A program made the translations under genes and the position numbers. Below, one piece after another: positions 32,901-38,990 of a DNA stretch of 64,000 bases. The notes beneath the pieces are model-generated. The model did no database searches and was not told where the DNA came from. It was given only the letters and a program-made list of their open reading frames with translations. Where the stretch lies: assembly GCF_036324505.1 (NCBI RefSeq), contig NC_086360.1, positions 8,910,293 to 8,974,292 on the forward strand. The letters run 5' to 3'. Source of the DNA: Eleginops maclovinus. Lineage: Eukaryota; Chordata; Actinopteri; Perciformes; Eleginopidae. How positions within the stretch are numbered: the first letter of the stretch is position 1; each line of letters starts with the position of its first letter.

Positions 32901-35327
32901 ACTCATGTTATTGAAAGGCTTTTCATAATAACCATCACATATTCACAGATTTATTGTAAGATGGCCTTTTTGAAAAGGACATCTTCTGTATCAATTAATG
33001 TGTTGTGCTTTTATAAATAGGTAGAATTATTTTTGTGATAATTAGTATTATAAAAATCAACCGGCTGAATGGTGGCTTCAGTTAACAATGTTTAGGCTGC
33101 CTTCAAACCTGCACTTGTAATGTGTTAGGGAATATTTTGCTTAGGTGTTTAACCTTTGACCTAGTTAATCATTTTCTCCTTCCTCTGTCTGCATTCCACA
33201 TGCGTTCTTTGGCCTTCGGGTTGCTGTAATCTCTCTTAAGGAGGGGGGCTTGGGTGCTGTTGATGCCAGTCTATGACCGAGCACAAGCTGAGCTGAGATA
33301 GTTTTTGTTTAGGGACGTCTAGAAGCCCTTCTTATCTGGAACGTAGGTTCCCTGACGTACATTCTTTTCCCATGTGCGACAGCTTTAGTTAGATTTAGGA
33401 TCCATATTTGTTTAGTCTGGCGTCAGAAGAATGTTGATTGTTCCTTCTGAACTCGTTAAAACCTCGTATTGCAGTAGAGATCTTCAGAATTGGTCGGGCA
33501 ACAACTCTGTCAACTCACGGCTGCAGCAAATGTCTTTCAATTCTCCGGCCGTTAACTTCATAATAGACCTTCAGTGTTGGCCATCAAGTTCCAGCTCTCC
33601 TGTGTCTCTCTGAGTTTCGTCTCCATTGCTACAGAAGTTTCCATCACATAATGCATCAAAAATGCAGCTCCTTCAACAATTTCAGTCGTACATGGACATC
33701 TAGTATCCAGTATACTACTATCATAGTATATCATATCAGATAAGGCATATGTAAAGTGTTTCTAGAATATAATCAAACTTTCATTATAGACACTAACACT
33801 CTAGCTTAATTTGTTTTTCAAAGTTTTTCTAACTTTACTCTTGAAATGTCACTTTATTTTTCAATATTTCAACTTTATTCTTGACATTTTGACCATATTT
33901 TCTTAAAATACAAAACAAATACAATTCAAAAATACTCATCCTCTGATTTATATTTAGTACAACTGGCATTTAAGTTTATTCTCAAAATGGAAAAAAATAA
34001 CCTTCTTTTTCTGATTGATCTTGTCACGTTCACAAACTAATCGAGCTCATGTGCGTTTTGTTTTACAATCTCTATGCTGCCTCAGTTTTGAAGGGGAAAT
34101 ATAAGGAATTAGTAAAGTAAGATACATCAGCGTAAACATCATAACATGTTAAGGGGCTGCAGTGCGTAGGCTGAAATTTGGTAAAAACTAGAACACTTTC
34201 AAGAAACCTATTTATAGGTACATATTTATTAAGCCTAAGGGAAAGTGAACAACAAAAGCCAGGTATTTTATCTGTGTAATCACTATTTACAGGAGCATTT
34301 TTGTAACTAATGAGTGTCTAATTTCCTGAAGACATGTCTTGTGATTACTCAGTAAAGTAAAAACAACATTGCATATCACACTGCTACTTAAAGATCCAGT
34401 GAAACTCCAAATCGGATAAAAAAGCTCTGTTTCAAGGATAACAAACACCATAAATCTTTCTCACTGCGCTCCTTCTATCAGATGTTTCTTCTTGCACGCA
34501 CAAACCAGCAAAAATGATTATCACAAGCCTGCATGGCTGCGTGTTCTCTGCGCTCGCTGTCTAATTCAAAAACAAAGAGAAGCAGCCGCTGGGTAAAGTT
34601 CATCCGGAGAGAAGTGATTCATGTTTATGATCCTCTCTAACACCTCCGATGTGGCTTCCGTCGTGTTTTACATATCGCTGTCTGCTCCCCTGCTGTGTTA
34701 CTGCAAAGGCTTTGAAGGTGTCAGATTAATTGAGAGGTTCCTTTTTAAAGAAGAAAAATGCCTGAATTGATTTTTCCTACCTCAGAATAAAAAAGCCTAA
34801 AACTATTCTTGGCATGTGAAGGAGAGTTTTGGTTTAAGGTGCTGGTGAAAAGAAAGGTTCTGAATGACACAGTGTGGGATTCCTCACAACATGTTTGTAT
34901 TTCTCCACTGGGCCAGGTCTGATAACACTGTTTACTTTCCCCCGCACCAGAATACAGAGATTAGCTCTGTTTTTCTCACCCAGAGTTGAGCCCTGAAGGA
35001 GTTTTAGGTGTACAGTTCAACTGCTTTATCAGCACCAATGTCTACAAAAGAACCAACCAAAAAACAAATAACATCACAAACCATTCATCATCTGAAATGT
35101 TTCACTATGATCAACAATCGTACAGCTTTAAGGAATGAAATTCAAGATCAGAAGAACCTCTTTGATGGTATTCAAGTGCTTTTTTCACTCACCTCCTGGC
35201 CCTGCGATGACTGTGGTGTTTGCGTCCTTTCCCTTTGATGCAGCCATGTCTGTCCACGCTGTCCAACCTGGTGTCCACAGCTTTCCTCTCAACAATCTTG
35301 AGCGGCTGGCAGGCGGCTGTCTCCAAA
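3375..35327 (-). CDS. srrm4: srrm4 (nSR100), serine/arginine repetitive matrix protein 4, exons 2-13 (5' partial)
   Basis: This span holds twelve coding exons with GT-AG borders and continuous reading: 35193-35327, 26794-26877, 26607-26687, 26490-26516, 26245-26295, 24501-24629, 23547-23712, 20487-20809, 20132-20317, 4804-4905, 4527-4682 and 3375-3645. They total 1711 nt, or 569 residues plus stop. The product is rich in Arg-Ser and Lys, with motifs DSGNDTSSPPS, NTSDSGNS, KSYSPMKKRRRDSPSHLEA and SARKRPIPY in the same order as remembered human SRRM4 (about 611 residues). SRRM4 is a nuclear, neuron-enriched SR-related protein that promotes inclusion of microexons through its C-terminal eMIC domain. 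Human SRRM4 is recalled to have 13 exons, so probably only exon 1 is missing, beyond the right edge. The paralogue srrm3 has a related C-terminus and is the main alternative. Promoter and first exon were not found. Confidence 0.88.
4527..4682 (-). CDS. srrm4: srrm4 exon 12, start of eMIC region
   Basis: A 156-nt exon with acceptor TCTGCTTCCTAG and donor ACAAG|GTAAAG. It ends with KSYSPMKKRRRDSPSHLEA followed by RRIT, nearly identical to remembered human SRRM4 (RSYSPMRKRRRDSPSHLEARRIT). This is the start of the eMIC region, which in SRRM3/SRRM4 engages early spliceosome factors to define microexons. SPSHLEA is what I recall for SRRM4, and is the main reason for preferring srrm4 over srrm3. Confidence 0.9.
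4804..4905 (-). CDS. srrm4: srrm4 exon 11
   Basis: A 102-nt exon with acceptor TTCTTTGCCAG and donor GACAG|GTAAAC. It encodes SSYSRSPSHSADLRRRGS and a further Ser-rich stretch, comparable to the SYSRSPSYSSKSGKRS segment of human SRRM4. It is in phase with exons 10 and 12, so the 15-kb nested insertion between exons 10 and 11 leaves the reading frame intact. Confidence 0.83.
4906..5658. other. srrm4 intron 10, left flank of the retroviral insertion
   Basis: Intron sequence between exon 11 and the retroviral insertion. No exon or identifiable repeat was recognised. A 5370-5558 reading on the plus strand has no features. Confidence 0.5.
5663..6379 (+). repeat. ERV 5' LTR with promoter-like motifs
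   Basis: 717 bp, TGTTAGAAAT at the start and ATTTCTTACA at the end, forming a short imperfect inverted repeat. Visible candidate elements are a YY1-like AAGATGGCG (5971-5979), a full CRE TGACGTCA (5984-5991), a second GACGTCAG nearby, a CCAAT box (6053-6057), a TATAAAA box (6125-6131) and AATAAA (6359-6364). This order fits U3-R-U5. It matches the 3' LTR except for one base (GG against G in CTGGACGGATC), judged by eye. Confidence 0.92.
6382..6404 (+). promoter_or_regulatory. Primer-binding site complementary to tRNA-Trp
   Basis: Starting 2 nt after the LTR end, 23 bases are the exact reverse complement of the 3' end of vertebrate tRNA-Trp including CCA (key part TGGTGACCCCGACGTGAT). The first 18 also equal the remembered primer site of Rous sarcoma virus, a tRNA-Trp user. 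A candidate major splice donor (AAG|GTGAGC) follows at 6478. Confidence 0.9.
6405..7319 (+). other. ERV leader and gag-proximal interior, no ORF
   Basis: About 0.9 kb after the primer site with frequent stops in all frames. Base composition looks ordinary (no excess of long homopolymers). It contains the candidate splice donor at 6478. No Gag or Gag-Pol motif was recognised. Confidence 0.5.
7320..9655. other. ERV interior block dense in homopolymer runs, no gene recognised
   Basis: About 2.3 kb in which runs of four or more identical bases are unusually dense, including 11 C at 8502-8512, 8 G at 8073-8080 and long A runs near 7545. Readings break constantly. Several minus-strand readings (for example 7483-7917) have no family features. 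It sits where gag/pol would be expected. It may be poor-quality sequence or strongly decayed retroviral sequence. Confidence 0.45.
9656..12370 (+). other. ERV interior between homopolymer block and env, mostly stops
   Basis: AT-rich with ordinary run lengths. Stops are frequent and no reverse transcriptase, RNase H or integrase motif was recognised. A candidate splice acceptor (TTGTTTCTTTCAG ending at 10893) lies upstream of env. A hydrophobic ATG-led segment near 11828 (about 16 residues) could be a remnant Env signal peptide. A non-retroviral repeat fragment lies inside at 11330-11520. Confidence 0.4.
11330..11520. repeat. Copy of the repeat also found at 37086-37610
   Basis: Reads ATGCACAGCA, then AATCTTATATCC, GCTCCTCCAAC, ATACATGGT and AATAAAATAGTG with the same order and spacing as 37110-37220. 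Identity looks to be about three quarters by eye. It is therefore a dispersed repeat captured in the retroviral interior, or an older fragment there. Confidence 0.6.
12371..13447 (+). pseudogene. Endogenous retroviral env pseudogene (surface/transmembrane remnant)
   Basis: Env glycoproteins mediate entry; this copy is broken. Pieces in different frames (12371-12724, 12721-12909 and about 13051-13290) carry features of fish gammaretrovirus-like Env: a WWYSG motif followed by a PxxWPGTFALV segment near 12834-12906, then the transmembrane-subunit CX6CC motif at 13150-13176 and a downstream IPNN...DGS motif. A hydrophobic, Cys-rich stretch at about 13360-13420 fits a membrane anchor and tail. At least two frame changes and internal stops break it, so no functional glycoprotein is expected. 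It probably relates to the Env type common in percomorph genomes; this is inferred from motifs. Confidence 0.8.
13448..13999 (+). other. ERV region between env remnant and 3' LTR, with polypurine tract
   Basis: AT-rich and non-coding. It ends with the purine-rich AAGGAGGGA at 13990-13998, in the right place to prime plus-strand DNA synthesis next to the 3' LTR start at 14000. Confidence 0.6.
14000..14431 (+). repeat. ERV 3' LTR, left part
   Basis: Matches 5663-6093 of the 5' LTR except for one missing G. It includes the YY1-like, CRE and CCAAT motifs. It ends TTTTGAAGTTG, where the hAT transposon begins, so it is cut between the CCAAT box and the TATA box. Confidence 0.92.
14641..14709 (+). 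repeat. Possible non-LTR retrotransposon 3' tail
   Basis: TGTGCAATTCCC, then GGATTAATAAAAGTTATC and tandem TTATC copies resemble the 3' ends of fish L2/CR1/Rex-type LINEs. It lies inside the hAT element, downstream of the transposase stop. Only the tail is present. Confidence 0.35.
15901..16110. repeat. 30-bp coding minisatellite in hAT transposase
   Basis: Seven consecutive 30-bp units (unit starts GCTGAGTGGGTGCAGTGCTA on the plus strand), with a few substitutions each. In the transposase frame each unit encodes a ten-residue Pro/Thr/Ser-rich repeat (PKTSSTAPTQ type). The length keeps the frame. Confidence 0.9.
16287..16367. repeat. 27-bp coding minisatellite in hAT transposase
   Basis: Three exact 27-bp units (starting TCCTTGCTGCTGCTCTGCGT on the plus strand) with diverged partial units either side. 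They encode nine-residue SKDKTTQSS repeats on the minus strand. It lies between the TRWLSL block and the 30-bp minisatellite. Confidence 0.9.
17811..19198. other. hAT 5' region, upstream of the transposase start
   Basis: Non-coding part of the hAT element between the transposase ATG and the nested MITE. It should hold the transposase promoter, but no motif is certain. No other gene is seen. Confidence 0.4.
19199..19353. mobile_element. 155-bp MITE nested in the hAT element
   Basis: Terminal inverted repeats CATAGGCGCCGAT and ATCGGCGCCTATG, 13 bp and perfect. ATCAACAG flanks both sides (19191-19198 and 19354-19361), an 8-bp duplication of hAT type. The interior has about three copies of a roughly 20-bp CTCCGTGGGTGCTCGG unit and no ORF. 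Confidence 0.9.
19651..19940 (+). repeat. ERV 3' LTR, right part
   Basis: Resumes at AAGTTG (duplicated from 14426-14431) and runs through the TATAAAA box (19686-19692), AATAAA and the terminal TTTCTTACA, then the 4-bp duplication GACC. Without the duplicated six bases the two parts sum to 716 bp against 717 in the 5' LTR. Confidence 0.92.
20132..20317 (-). CDS. srrm4: srrm4 exon 10
   Basis: A 186-nt exon with acceptor TTTACTTCGCAG and donor TGCAG|GTGGGC. It encodes an RS-rich stretch (RKSSRRRLKARLSSSRSRSR then SSRYSSRYSRSLSLSS), as in the Ser/Arg/Tyr-rich part of SRRM4. The intron that follows (20131 down to 4906) is 15.2 kb, almost all of it inserted retroviral and transposon sequence. Confidence 0.83.
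20487..20809 (-). CDS. srrm4: srrm4 exon 9
   Basis: A 323-nt exon with acceptor TCTGTTTGCAG and donor AAGAG|GTAAAG, starting in phase 0 and ending after AG. It carries HDYDSGNDTSSPPSSKTG and DNTSDSGNSVTSYAS. These match the QEYDSGNDTSSPPS and NTSDSGNSFT blocks of remembered human SRRM4, in the same order and spacing class. It is the largest internal exon. Confidence 0.87.
20810..23546. other. srrm4 intron 8
   Basis: Intron between exons 9 and 8, AT-rich. Nothing recognisable was seen; readings such as 22045-22260 on both strands lack features. Confidence 0.5.
23547..23712 (-). CDS. srrm4: srrm4 exon 8
   Basis: A 166-nt exon with acceptor TTTTCCCACAG and donor ACC|GTAAGT. It starts by completing an AG-split codon and ends at a codon boundary, the only phase-0 junction seen in the gene. 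It encodes a non-RS segment of about 55 residues (GDLATVVEEHNGMLDHTELK and on) that I do not recognise as a domain. Skipping it alone would shift the frame. Confidence 0.78.
24501..24629 (-). CDS. srrm4: srrm4 exon 7
   Basis: A 129-nt exon with acceptor TTGCTTGTAG and donor GACAG|GTAGG, phase-conserved on both sides. It encodes a Ser/Arg-rich segment (SSRTHSRRKRRYRRSESDSS) like the RS-rich central part of SRRM4. It is the last of five consecutive exons (3-7) that can each be skipped without a frameshift. Confidence 0.82.
24630..26244. other. srrm4 intron 6
   Basis: Intron between exons 7 and 6. It contains a degenerate SINE-like segment at about 25291-25460. Readings at 25572-26200 on both strands are low-complexity and judged random. 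Confidence 0.45.
25291..25460 (+). repeat. Degenerate tRNA-derived SINE (tentative)
   Basis: CCTCGGTGGTCTAGGGATAA resembles an RNA polymerase III A box. About 50 nt on, CAAATCTGGCCTGGG and TTTGCTATGTGATATTTCAC resemble the B-box region and body of a common fish SINE. It is strongly decayed and no target duplication was found. Confidence 0.4.
26245..26295 (-). CDS. srrm4: srrm4 exon 6
   Basis: A 51-nt exon, in-frame if skipped, with acceptor TTTATTCCCACCAG and donor AAAAG|GTCAGT. It encodes SSSSLKHKRKDERKHKK, which lines up with SSSSPKSKRRDEKRHKK of remembered human SRRM4. This is one of the clearest family matches in the N-terminal half. Confidence 0.87.
26490..26516 (-). CDS. srrm4: srrm4 exon 5, 27-nt microexon
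   Basis: A 27-nt exon with acceptor (T)n CCCCTGTTCCAG and donor CACAG|GTATGTT. Its codons read R-Y-T-S-K-R-S-K-H when joined to the flanking exons, in phase with both. It sits where human SRRM4 reads RRRSFSKKRRH. At 27 nt it meets the usual microexon definition (3-27 nt), in a gene whose product controls microexons. Confidence 0.78.
26607..26687 (-). CDS. srrm4: srrm4 exon 4
   Basis: An 81-nt exon, in-frame if skipped, with acceptor CCGGCTTTAG and donor CATAG|GTAGTT. It encodes SPSYSLSPLR followed by eight lysines and SSKKSKRHR. This matches remembered human SRRM4 (SSYSPSPVKKKKKKSSKKHKRRR) closely and is a strong anchor for the identity. Confidence 0.87.
   Translation of the reverse strand, partial: VSFLQPVPAEEEEKEEEEELQEKQAA
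26794..26877 (-). CDS. srrm4: srrm4 exon 3
   Basis: An 84-nt exon with acceptor CTTGCAG and donor AAAAG|GTCAGT. It encodes an acidic turn (FDEELSPRPKG) followed by a Lys/Arg-rich run, resembling the LTPPPSSRGKKKKKK part of human SRRM4. The length is a multiple of three with the same phase on both sides, so skipping keeps the frame. A (CUG)17 tract lies 62 nt upstream of the acceptor in the pre-mRNA. Confidence 0.82.
26940..26990. repeat. (CAG)17 microsatellite next to srrm4 exon 3
   Basis: Seventeen uninterrupted CAG units. In the srrm4 pre-mRNA this is (CUG)17, ending 62 nt before the exon 3 acceptor. The poly-Ala and poly-Ser readings it creates are artefacts. Confidence 0.95.
27484..28480 (+). 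mobile_element. Internally deleted Charlie-like hAT element (997 bp)
   Basis: Perfect 15-bp terminal inverted repeats CAGGGGTGCCCAACC and GGTTGGGCACCCCTG. CTCTATGG is duplicated on both sides (27476-27483 and 28481-28488), an 8-bp hAT target site. It keeps a BED-finger transposase fragment and a 3' end with AATAAA, but lacks the catalytic part. It lies in srrm4 intron 2, antisense to the gene. Confidence 0.93.
27812..28262 (+). pseudogene. Truncated hAT transposase, BED-finger N-terminus only
   Basis: 27812-28048 reads KSKTYHFHSEWEVDSFFVY, then a CLICNA...HFKTVHKSY zinc-finger block, like GTF2IRD2/ZBED-type hAT transposases. A second frame from about 28087 carries SYRVCRVLAKGKKSF, then EAADALFADLKN and EIVSAIQD. 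The frame breaks near 28048. After SAIQD the sequence jumps to non-coding DNA, so the RNase H-like catalytic core and dimerisation domain are gone. No clear ATG opens the first part. Confidence 0.8.
28489..30957. other. srrm4 intron 2, part, no recognised feature
   Basis: AT-rich intron sequence. Readings such as 29429-29844 and 30439-30678 on the minus strand lack family features or matching splice phases. Nothing else was identified. Confidence 0.45.
30962..31320. mobile_element. TTAA-flanked MITE
   Basis: Ends GAGGCCCTATTATGCT and AGCACAATAGGGCCCC form imperfect inverted repeats around GGCCCTATT. TTAA is present at both edges (30958-30961 and 31321-31324), as for piggyBac- or Kolobok-type insertions. 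The interior (about 359 bp) has no ORF. The ends resemble a short repeat widespread in teleosts. Confidence 0.7.
31325..35192. other. srrm4 intron 2, remainder
   Basis: AT-rich intron with one LINE relic at 32828-32940. No exon with suitable phase was found on the minus strand. Nothing else was identified. Confidence 0.45.
32828..32940 (+). pseudogene. LINE ORF2 C-terminal relic
   Basis: Two frames together give L(stop)NNL, then SAFKSHLKTHVIERLF. This resembles the LWNSLP...FKSxLKTHLF C-terminus of CR1/L2-like LINE ORF2 proteins in fish. The Trp codon has become TGA and there is a frameshift. It is only about 110 bp long. Confidence 0.5.
35193..35327 (-). CDS. srrm4: srrm4 exon 2 (first exon visible)
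   Basis: The acceptor is a pyrimidine-rich tract ending TTACCTCACAG and the donor is AG|GTGAGT. The exon is 135 nt; its first base completes a codon and its last two bases (AG) start the next. It encodes 44 full codons ending in a basic stretch, KGKGRKHHSHRRARR. This part of SRRM proteins is weakly conserved, so its membership rests on phase, orientation and composition. It joins 26794-26877 in frame. Confidence 0.75.
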
Positions 35328-37085
35328 CTGTGAGGTAAGGGGGAAAAAAAGGAGTTAGTGTTTACGCTCCTGCCTTCGCATGGGAAATTTTCTTCACAGT
35401 TAAAGCCTCCATCATACAAAAGTGAGGAGGATTTTGGCATGCTTGGTTAGCCTTATTCCCTCTGGTCTACTGGATAAGCATTTTATTCCCCTCCATTTCT
35501 CGCTGCCAGCCCTTTTCTGGGAGAACTGGAGGGCAGCCATTTTCCATTCAAATCGAGGTGTCAATTGAAATGTTATTTACATGCTTCAGTTAACCTGCAT
35601 TTTGGGAAAGGGTGTTTTCCATCTTGTGCTGGGCAGATGCAGCCACATGCGATGCATGGTTATTGGTATGGTTGAAGTTTTCTTTCAATTTTTTTTCAGA
35701 TAAACCACAGCTATACAATTTAGTAGCCTGTTGTAAAGTGGCCACGGAAAAAAAAGCCAAGAAAAACTTAAAGTCGGGTTTAAACCCATTTCTATATAGA
35801 AGTACCTTTTTCATGGCTTCTGAACAATACTGCTATAAGTCAGGTGTTCAAAATATTCATCCTTAGTCAAATGTGGCTGCAGAACAAATTACTAAATAAA
35901 CTGAATGATTAGACGTGAGCACACAGTTCTAGCCCTGCCTATTATCCTCTGTTTTAGTCATGGGAGATTTGAGCGTAATTAAACATTCTGCTCTTCTTCG
36001 AGTGGCTCCCGTCTGATTGTAATGAGAAGATAATCAGAGCCGGAGATTACTCCTCCTCTTCCCCCAGAGACGAGCAGGCAGGAGCGGTCGCTTCCCATCT
36101 ATCTCACCTTCACTTTCCTCTGATTCTCTGCATAGGAGGGGATTGCCCCCGGCACAGAACTAATAATGTAAAATGGCAGACTGGGTGCCCCAACATGCCC
36201 ACGGATTTGAAGGTGATGAAGGAGATAAAGACCGGAAGGATGATTAGTCTGATGAAGGAGGCTGATGGAAAAGGAACCCTCAAATGTCCTGGTGATCATT
36301 GCAAATGTTCTCAAATGCTTGTTAACCAGAAAAAGTTTGATAGTATTACTGTATCGTTGCATGGAATTATTGCTGTCTGAGATGACAAATTGAGGATTGA
36401 TTCAAAATTATGCTTTACAGTGTTTGATCGTGTAAGACAGTCGATCGGTCTGGATGATTTTCTTTACTGCTCCTTAAGGCTACATTCTAGCCGGAACAGA
36501 GCGTCTCTTTCTGCACAACTATTAACATGACACAGTGAACAGGGAGAAATGTTGTTGGTGCCGTCAGGTGAAACAGCGAATATGGTTAAATAATTTTTTT
36601 CTGATCACCTGTGTACTTCACGACAGTTGTGGTTAATTGGTCGGCATCCTACATGTCTGCCATGTCTCGAGGCAAAGATATATTAGTCTATGATTACCTA
36701 TTTTGTAAGAGTGACCATCTAAAATCAGAAATTATTGTCTGGAATAATCCCAGCTAACAGTAGGAGGTCCATATAGCAATTTTGTCACACTCTTTCTGCA
36801 TACCCCAATAATAAACCCAGCAGCATTACTCCCTGATTTCTGCTATTTAATGTTCTCCTGCTCCCCTACTGCTTTTGTATTTGCACTTAGATGTAACCAA
36901 ATTCCTATGTTTCATTCCATATGTGGGGGTGTATATTGTATGCACCTGTGATCTGGCAATAATGAAGCAAAGCATAATATAGAGACCATGTCAAACCAGG
37001 AACTGTTTCATTCATACAGAAGAAATCCTGGCTCTATAGGTGGGTCAGGGCACCAACAAAACACTAAACTCCTTTATTTTTTTAC
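35328..37085. other. Presumed srrm4 intron 1, part, no recognised feature
   Basis: Upstream of the first visible exon. AT-rich sequence with no exon candidate ending after AG in the needed phase that resembles an SRRM N-terminus. Readings at 35590-35866 and 36099-36380 overlap on both strands and look random. Confidence 0.4.
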
Positions 37086-37610
37086 TCAAGGTTTCAAGGT
37101 TTTATTGGTCATATGCACAGCATATACAACATATATGTTGGAAATGAAAATCTTATATCCCATGCTCCTCCAACAACTCAACATACATGGTGCAAATAAC
37201 ATAAATAAAATAGTGCAAAAAGAGAGAAGAATATTTACAATAACAACAATAAAGATTTGAGGATGTGAAATATATACATATGCGGAATACATTGAGAGTA
37301 TTTAAATACTTTACACTGTTGAATGAGGAGGTATGGGCAGATGCATATATTAGGTATAACAGATGTATATGGCAGATATGTATAATATTTAGATGTGTGT
37401 ACTATAAACAGATGTGTATGGCAGATGTGTATAATATATATATATATATATGTGTATGTGTGTACTATAAACAGATGTGTATAATATTTAGATATGTGTA
37501 TTATAAACAGTAGTGAGTAGACATTCACAGAGCTCAGGAGTTCAGCAGTCTTATAGCCTGTGGTATAAAACTGTCCCTGAGTCTGGTGGTCTTGGTCCGG
37601 ATGCTGCGGT
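37086..37610. repeat. Non-LTR-retrotransposon-like 3' repeat with internal tandem units
   Basis: Opens TTTCAAGGTTTTATTGGTCA and ends near CTGTCCCTGAGTCTGGTGGT, a pattern common in fish dispersed repeats (LINE-like 3' region; class uncertain). The middle has degenerate tandem copies of GATGTGTATAATATTTAGAT and TGTACTATAAACAGATGTGT with a short (TA)n. A second copy of the first 130 bp is at 11330-11520. Confidence 0.55.
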
Positions 37611-37795
37611 AACTTATGCATTGTAAACAATACAACATAGCACAAGAATTGGATAAAATCACTGTCAGTTCATAGCTATAAAACAGATCTAACATAAGGA
37701 GGTCTTTGGCTGAACACTGAGTGAGACAAAGATATTGATGTGTAAGACATTGGTAATACTTCCTAAGAAGATCTTAAAACTATAACAGGGTATAT

Positions 37796-38990
37796 GCAGG
37801 AATCCTGAAGTCACATTTAATACCTTTTAAGACCTTTTTTAAGACCCTTTCCATACATGTTAAGGCCTCATCGCCTCCTCGAGTTCTAACCTGTTACATT
37901 GGCGACATACTTTACCTCACATGTAGTATAGGCTATACAGTATTGGTTGTAAGACAGCACAACTAAACAGTTTGTGATAACATAATTCAGATAGAACAAA
38001 TAATGTGATGCTCGGCTCTTCCATGTCCCAAAAATTGTGACCCAAGATACCTGGCCCGCACACAGCCATCATCCCAATAACAAACGATGACGTCCATCTG
38101 GTTTTTCTTGTGGGCTTGACTAAAACTCTTGTCAAACATCAGCACAAACGGCCCAGCCTTGTTGATGTTATTAACAAGCTGTTCTTTAAAGTAAGGGGAC
38201 TATGTACCCTGTTTTGTCTTTTCTGCAGGCGAACTTCTTGGCTATTTCTGAATCTGGGAACATTGCTTGGAAAAGATCCGAAATCCCTTCACTGGAGTTG
38301 ATGGATTGCTGTTTTATCATGGTGTTGAGGCACCACAGAACCTCTGCCCGCAGCGTTGGAGTGGCCCCCAGCATCACTCTGAGGTCAGCATTAGAAGCGG
38401 TGGCTGTAGTAGCTTCAGCGATGGTGGGTAGGGGCGGTGATGTTGCGCAGAAGTGCGCGATTGAGACCTGCTGTCTGCGTCCCACAGCGGCTTTGTGGCT
38501 AGCACTTAGCATGTGGGACTGGACAGCTTTGACCCCCATCGAGGCTACACTGATCACCTTCCGAGACACGCAGCAGTAGGCCTCACAGTTATTCCCAGCG
38601 ACGGGTCTCAGCCATGGTTCAAACTCCTTCTCTTCCAACCATTTGGACGCAAACTTACATTTCCCCATAACTGTCAACCGGCATAGATGGACCTTCACGC
38701 GCTATCAAGCAGCGATGTCCTCTTCAGATGACGTCAAATCCAACGGGATGCCATAAATAAACTACACAATATCTCATTACACACCTACGCAATGATTAAA
38801 TTCAGGCACACTTTAGAATACAACTTCTTTGGAAAATGTATAAACTAATTGAAAACAAGCTACAACATTTAATAACTTGGAAAATGCAGTTTAATACTTT
38901 TTAATACTTTTAATAGCCTTCATTTTTGCTGAATTGATTTATCAACTGTTAATACTCTTTAAGACTCCGCAGACGGCCGGTATAAGCAAT
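37796..38990 (-). mobile_element. hAT-like element relic
   Basis: Edges carry ATTTAATACCTTTTAAGACC-type sequence on the left and TTAATACTCTTTAAGACTCC on the right, a signature often seen around fish hAT relics. Exact ends and target duplication could not be fixed. A transposase fragment lies inside on the minus strand. Confidence 0.55.
37985..38698 (-). pseudogene. hAT transposase fragment, KIAA1586-like
   Basis: Starts MGKCKFASKWLEEKEFEPWL and continues 170 residues to 38186. It includes a BED-like finger whose CxxC has become CCVS, so one zinc ligand seems lost, and FPDSEIAKKF, which parallels FPDSKIAGK of the transposase at 14975-17810. A further block near 37985-38165 reads FVLMFDKSFS and QMDVIVCYWDDG, then RYLGSQFLGH, typical of the catalytic-side N-terminus of this family. 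A stop separates the two. Non-functional. Confidence 0.65.

Noticed and set aside
3375..35327. Identity as srrm3 rather than srrm4
   Set aside because: Possible because the eMIC region is shared, but SPSHLEA, SARKRPIPY, DSGNDTSSPP and the SSSS...DE.KHKK block fit remembered SRRM4 better. A tree would settle it.
37340..37515. CRISPR-like or regulatory tandem array
   Set aside because: The repeats are degenerate, AT-rich units inside a dispersed repeat, without regular spacers, in a vertebrate genome.
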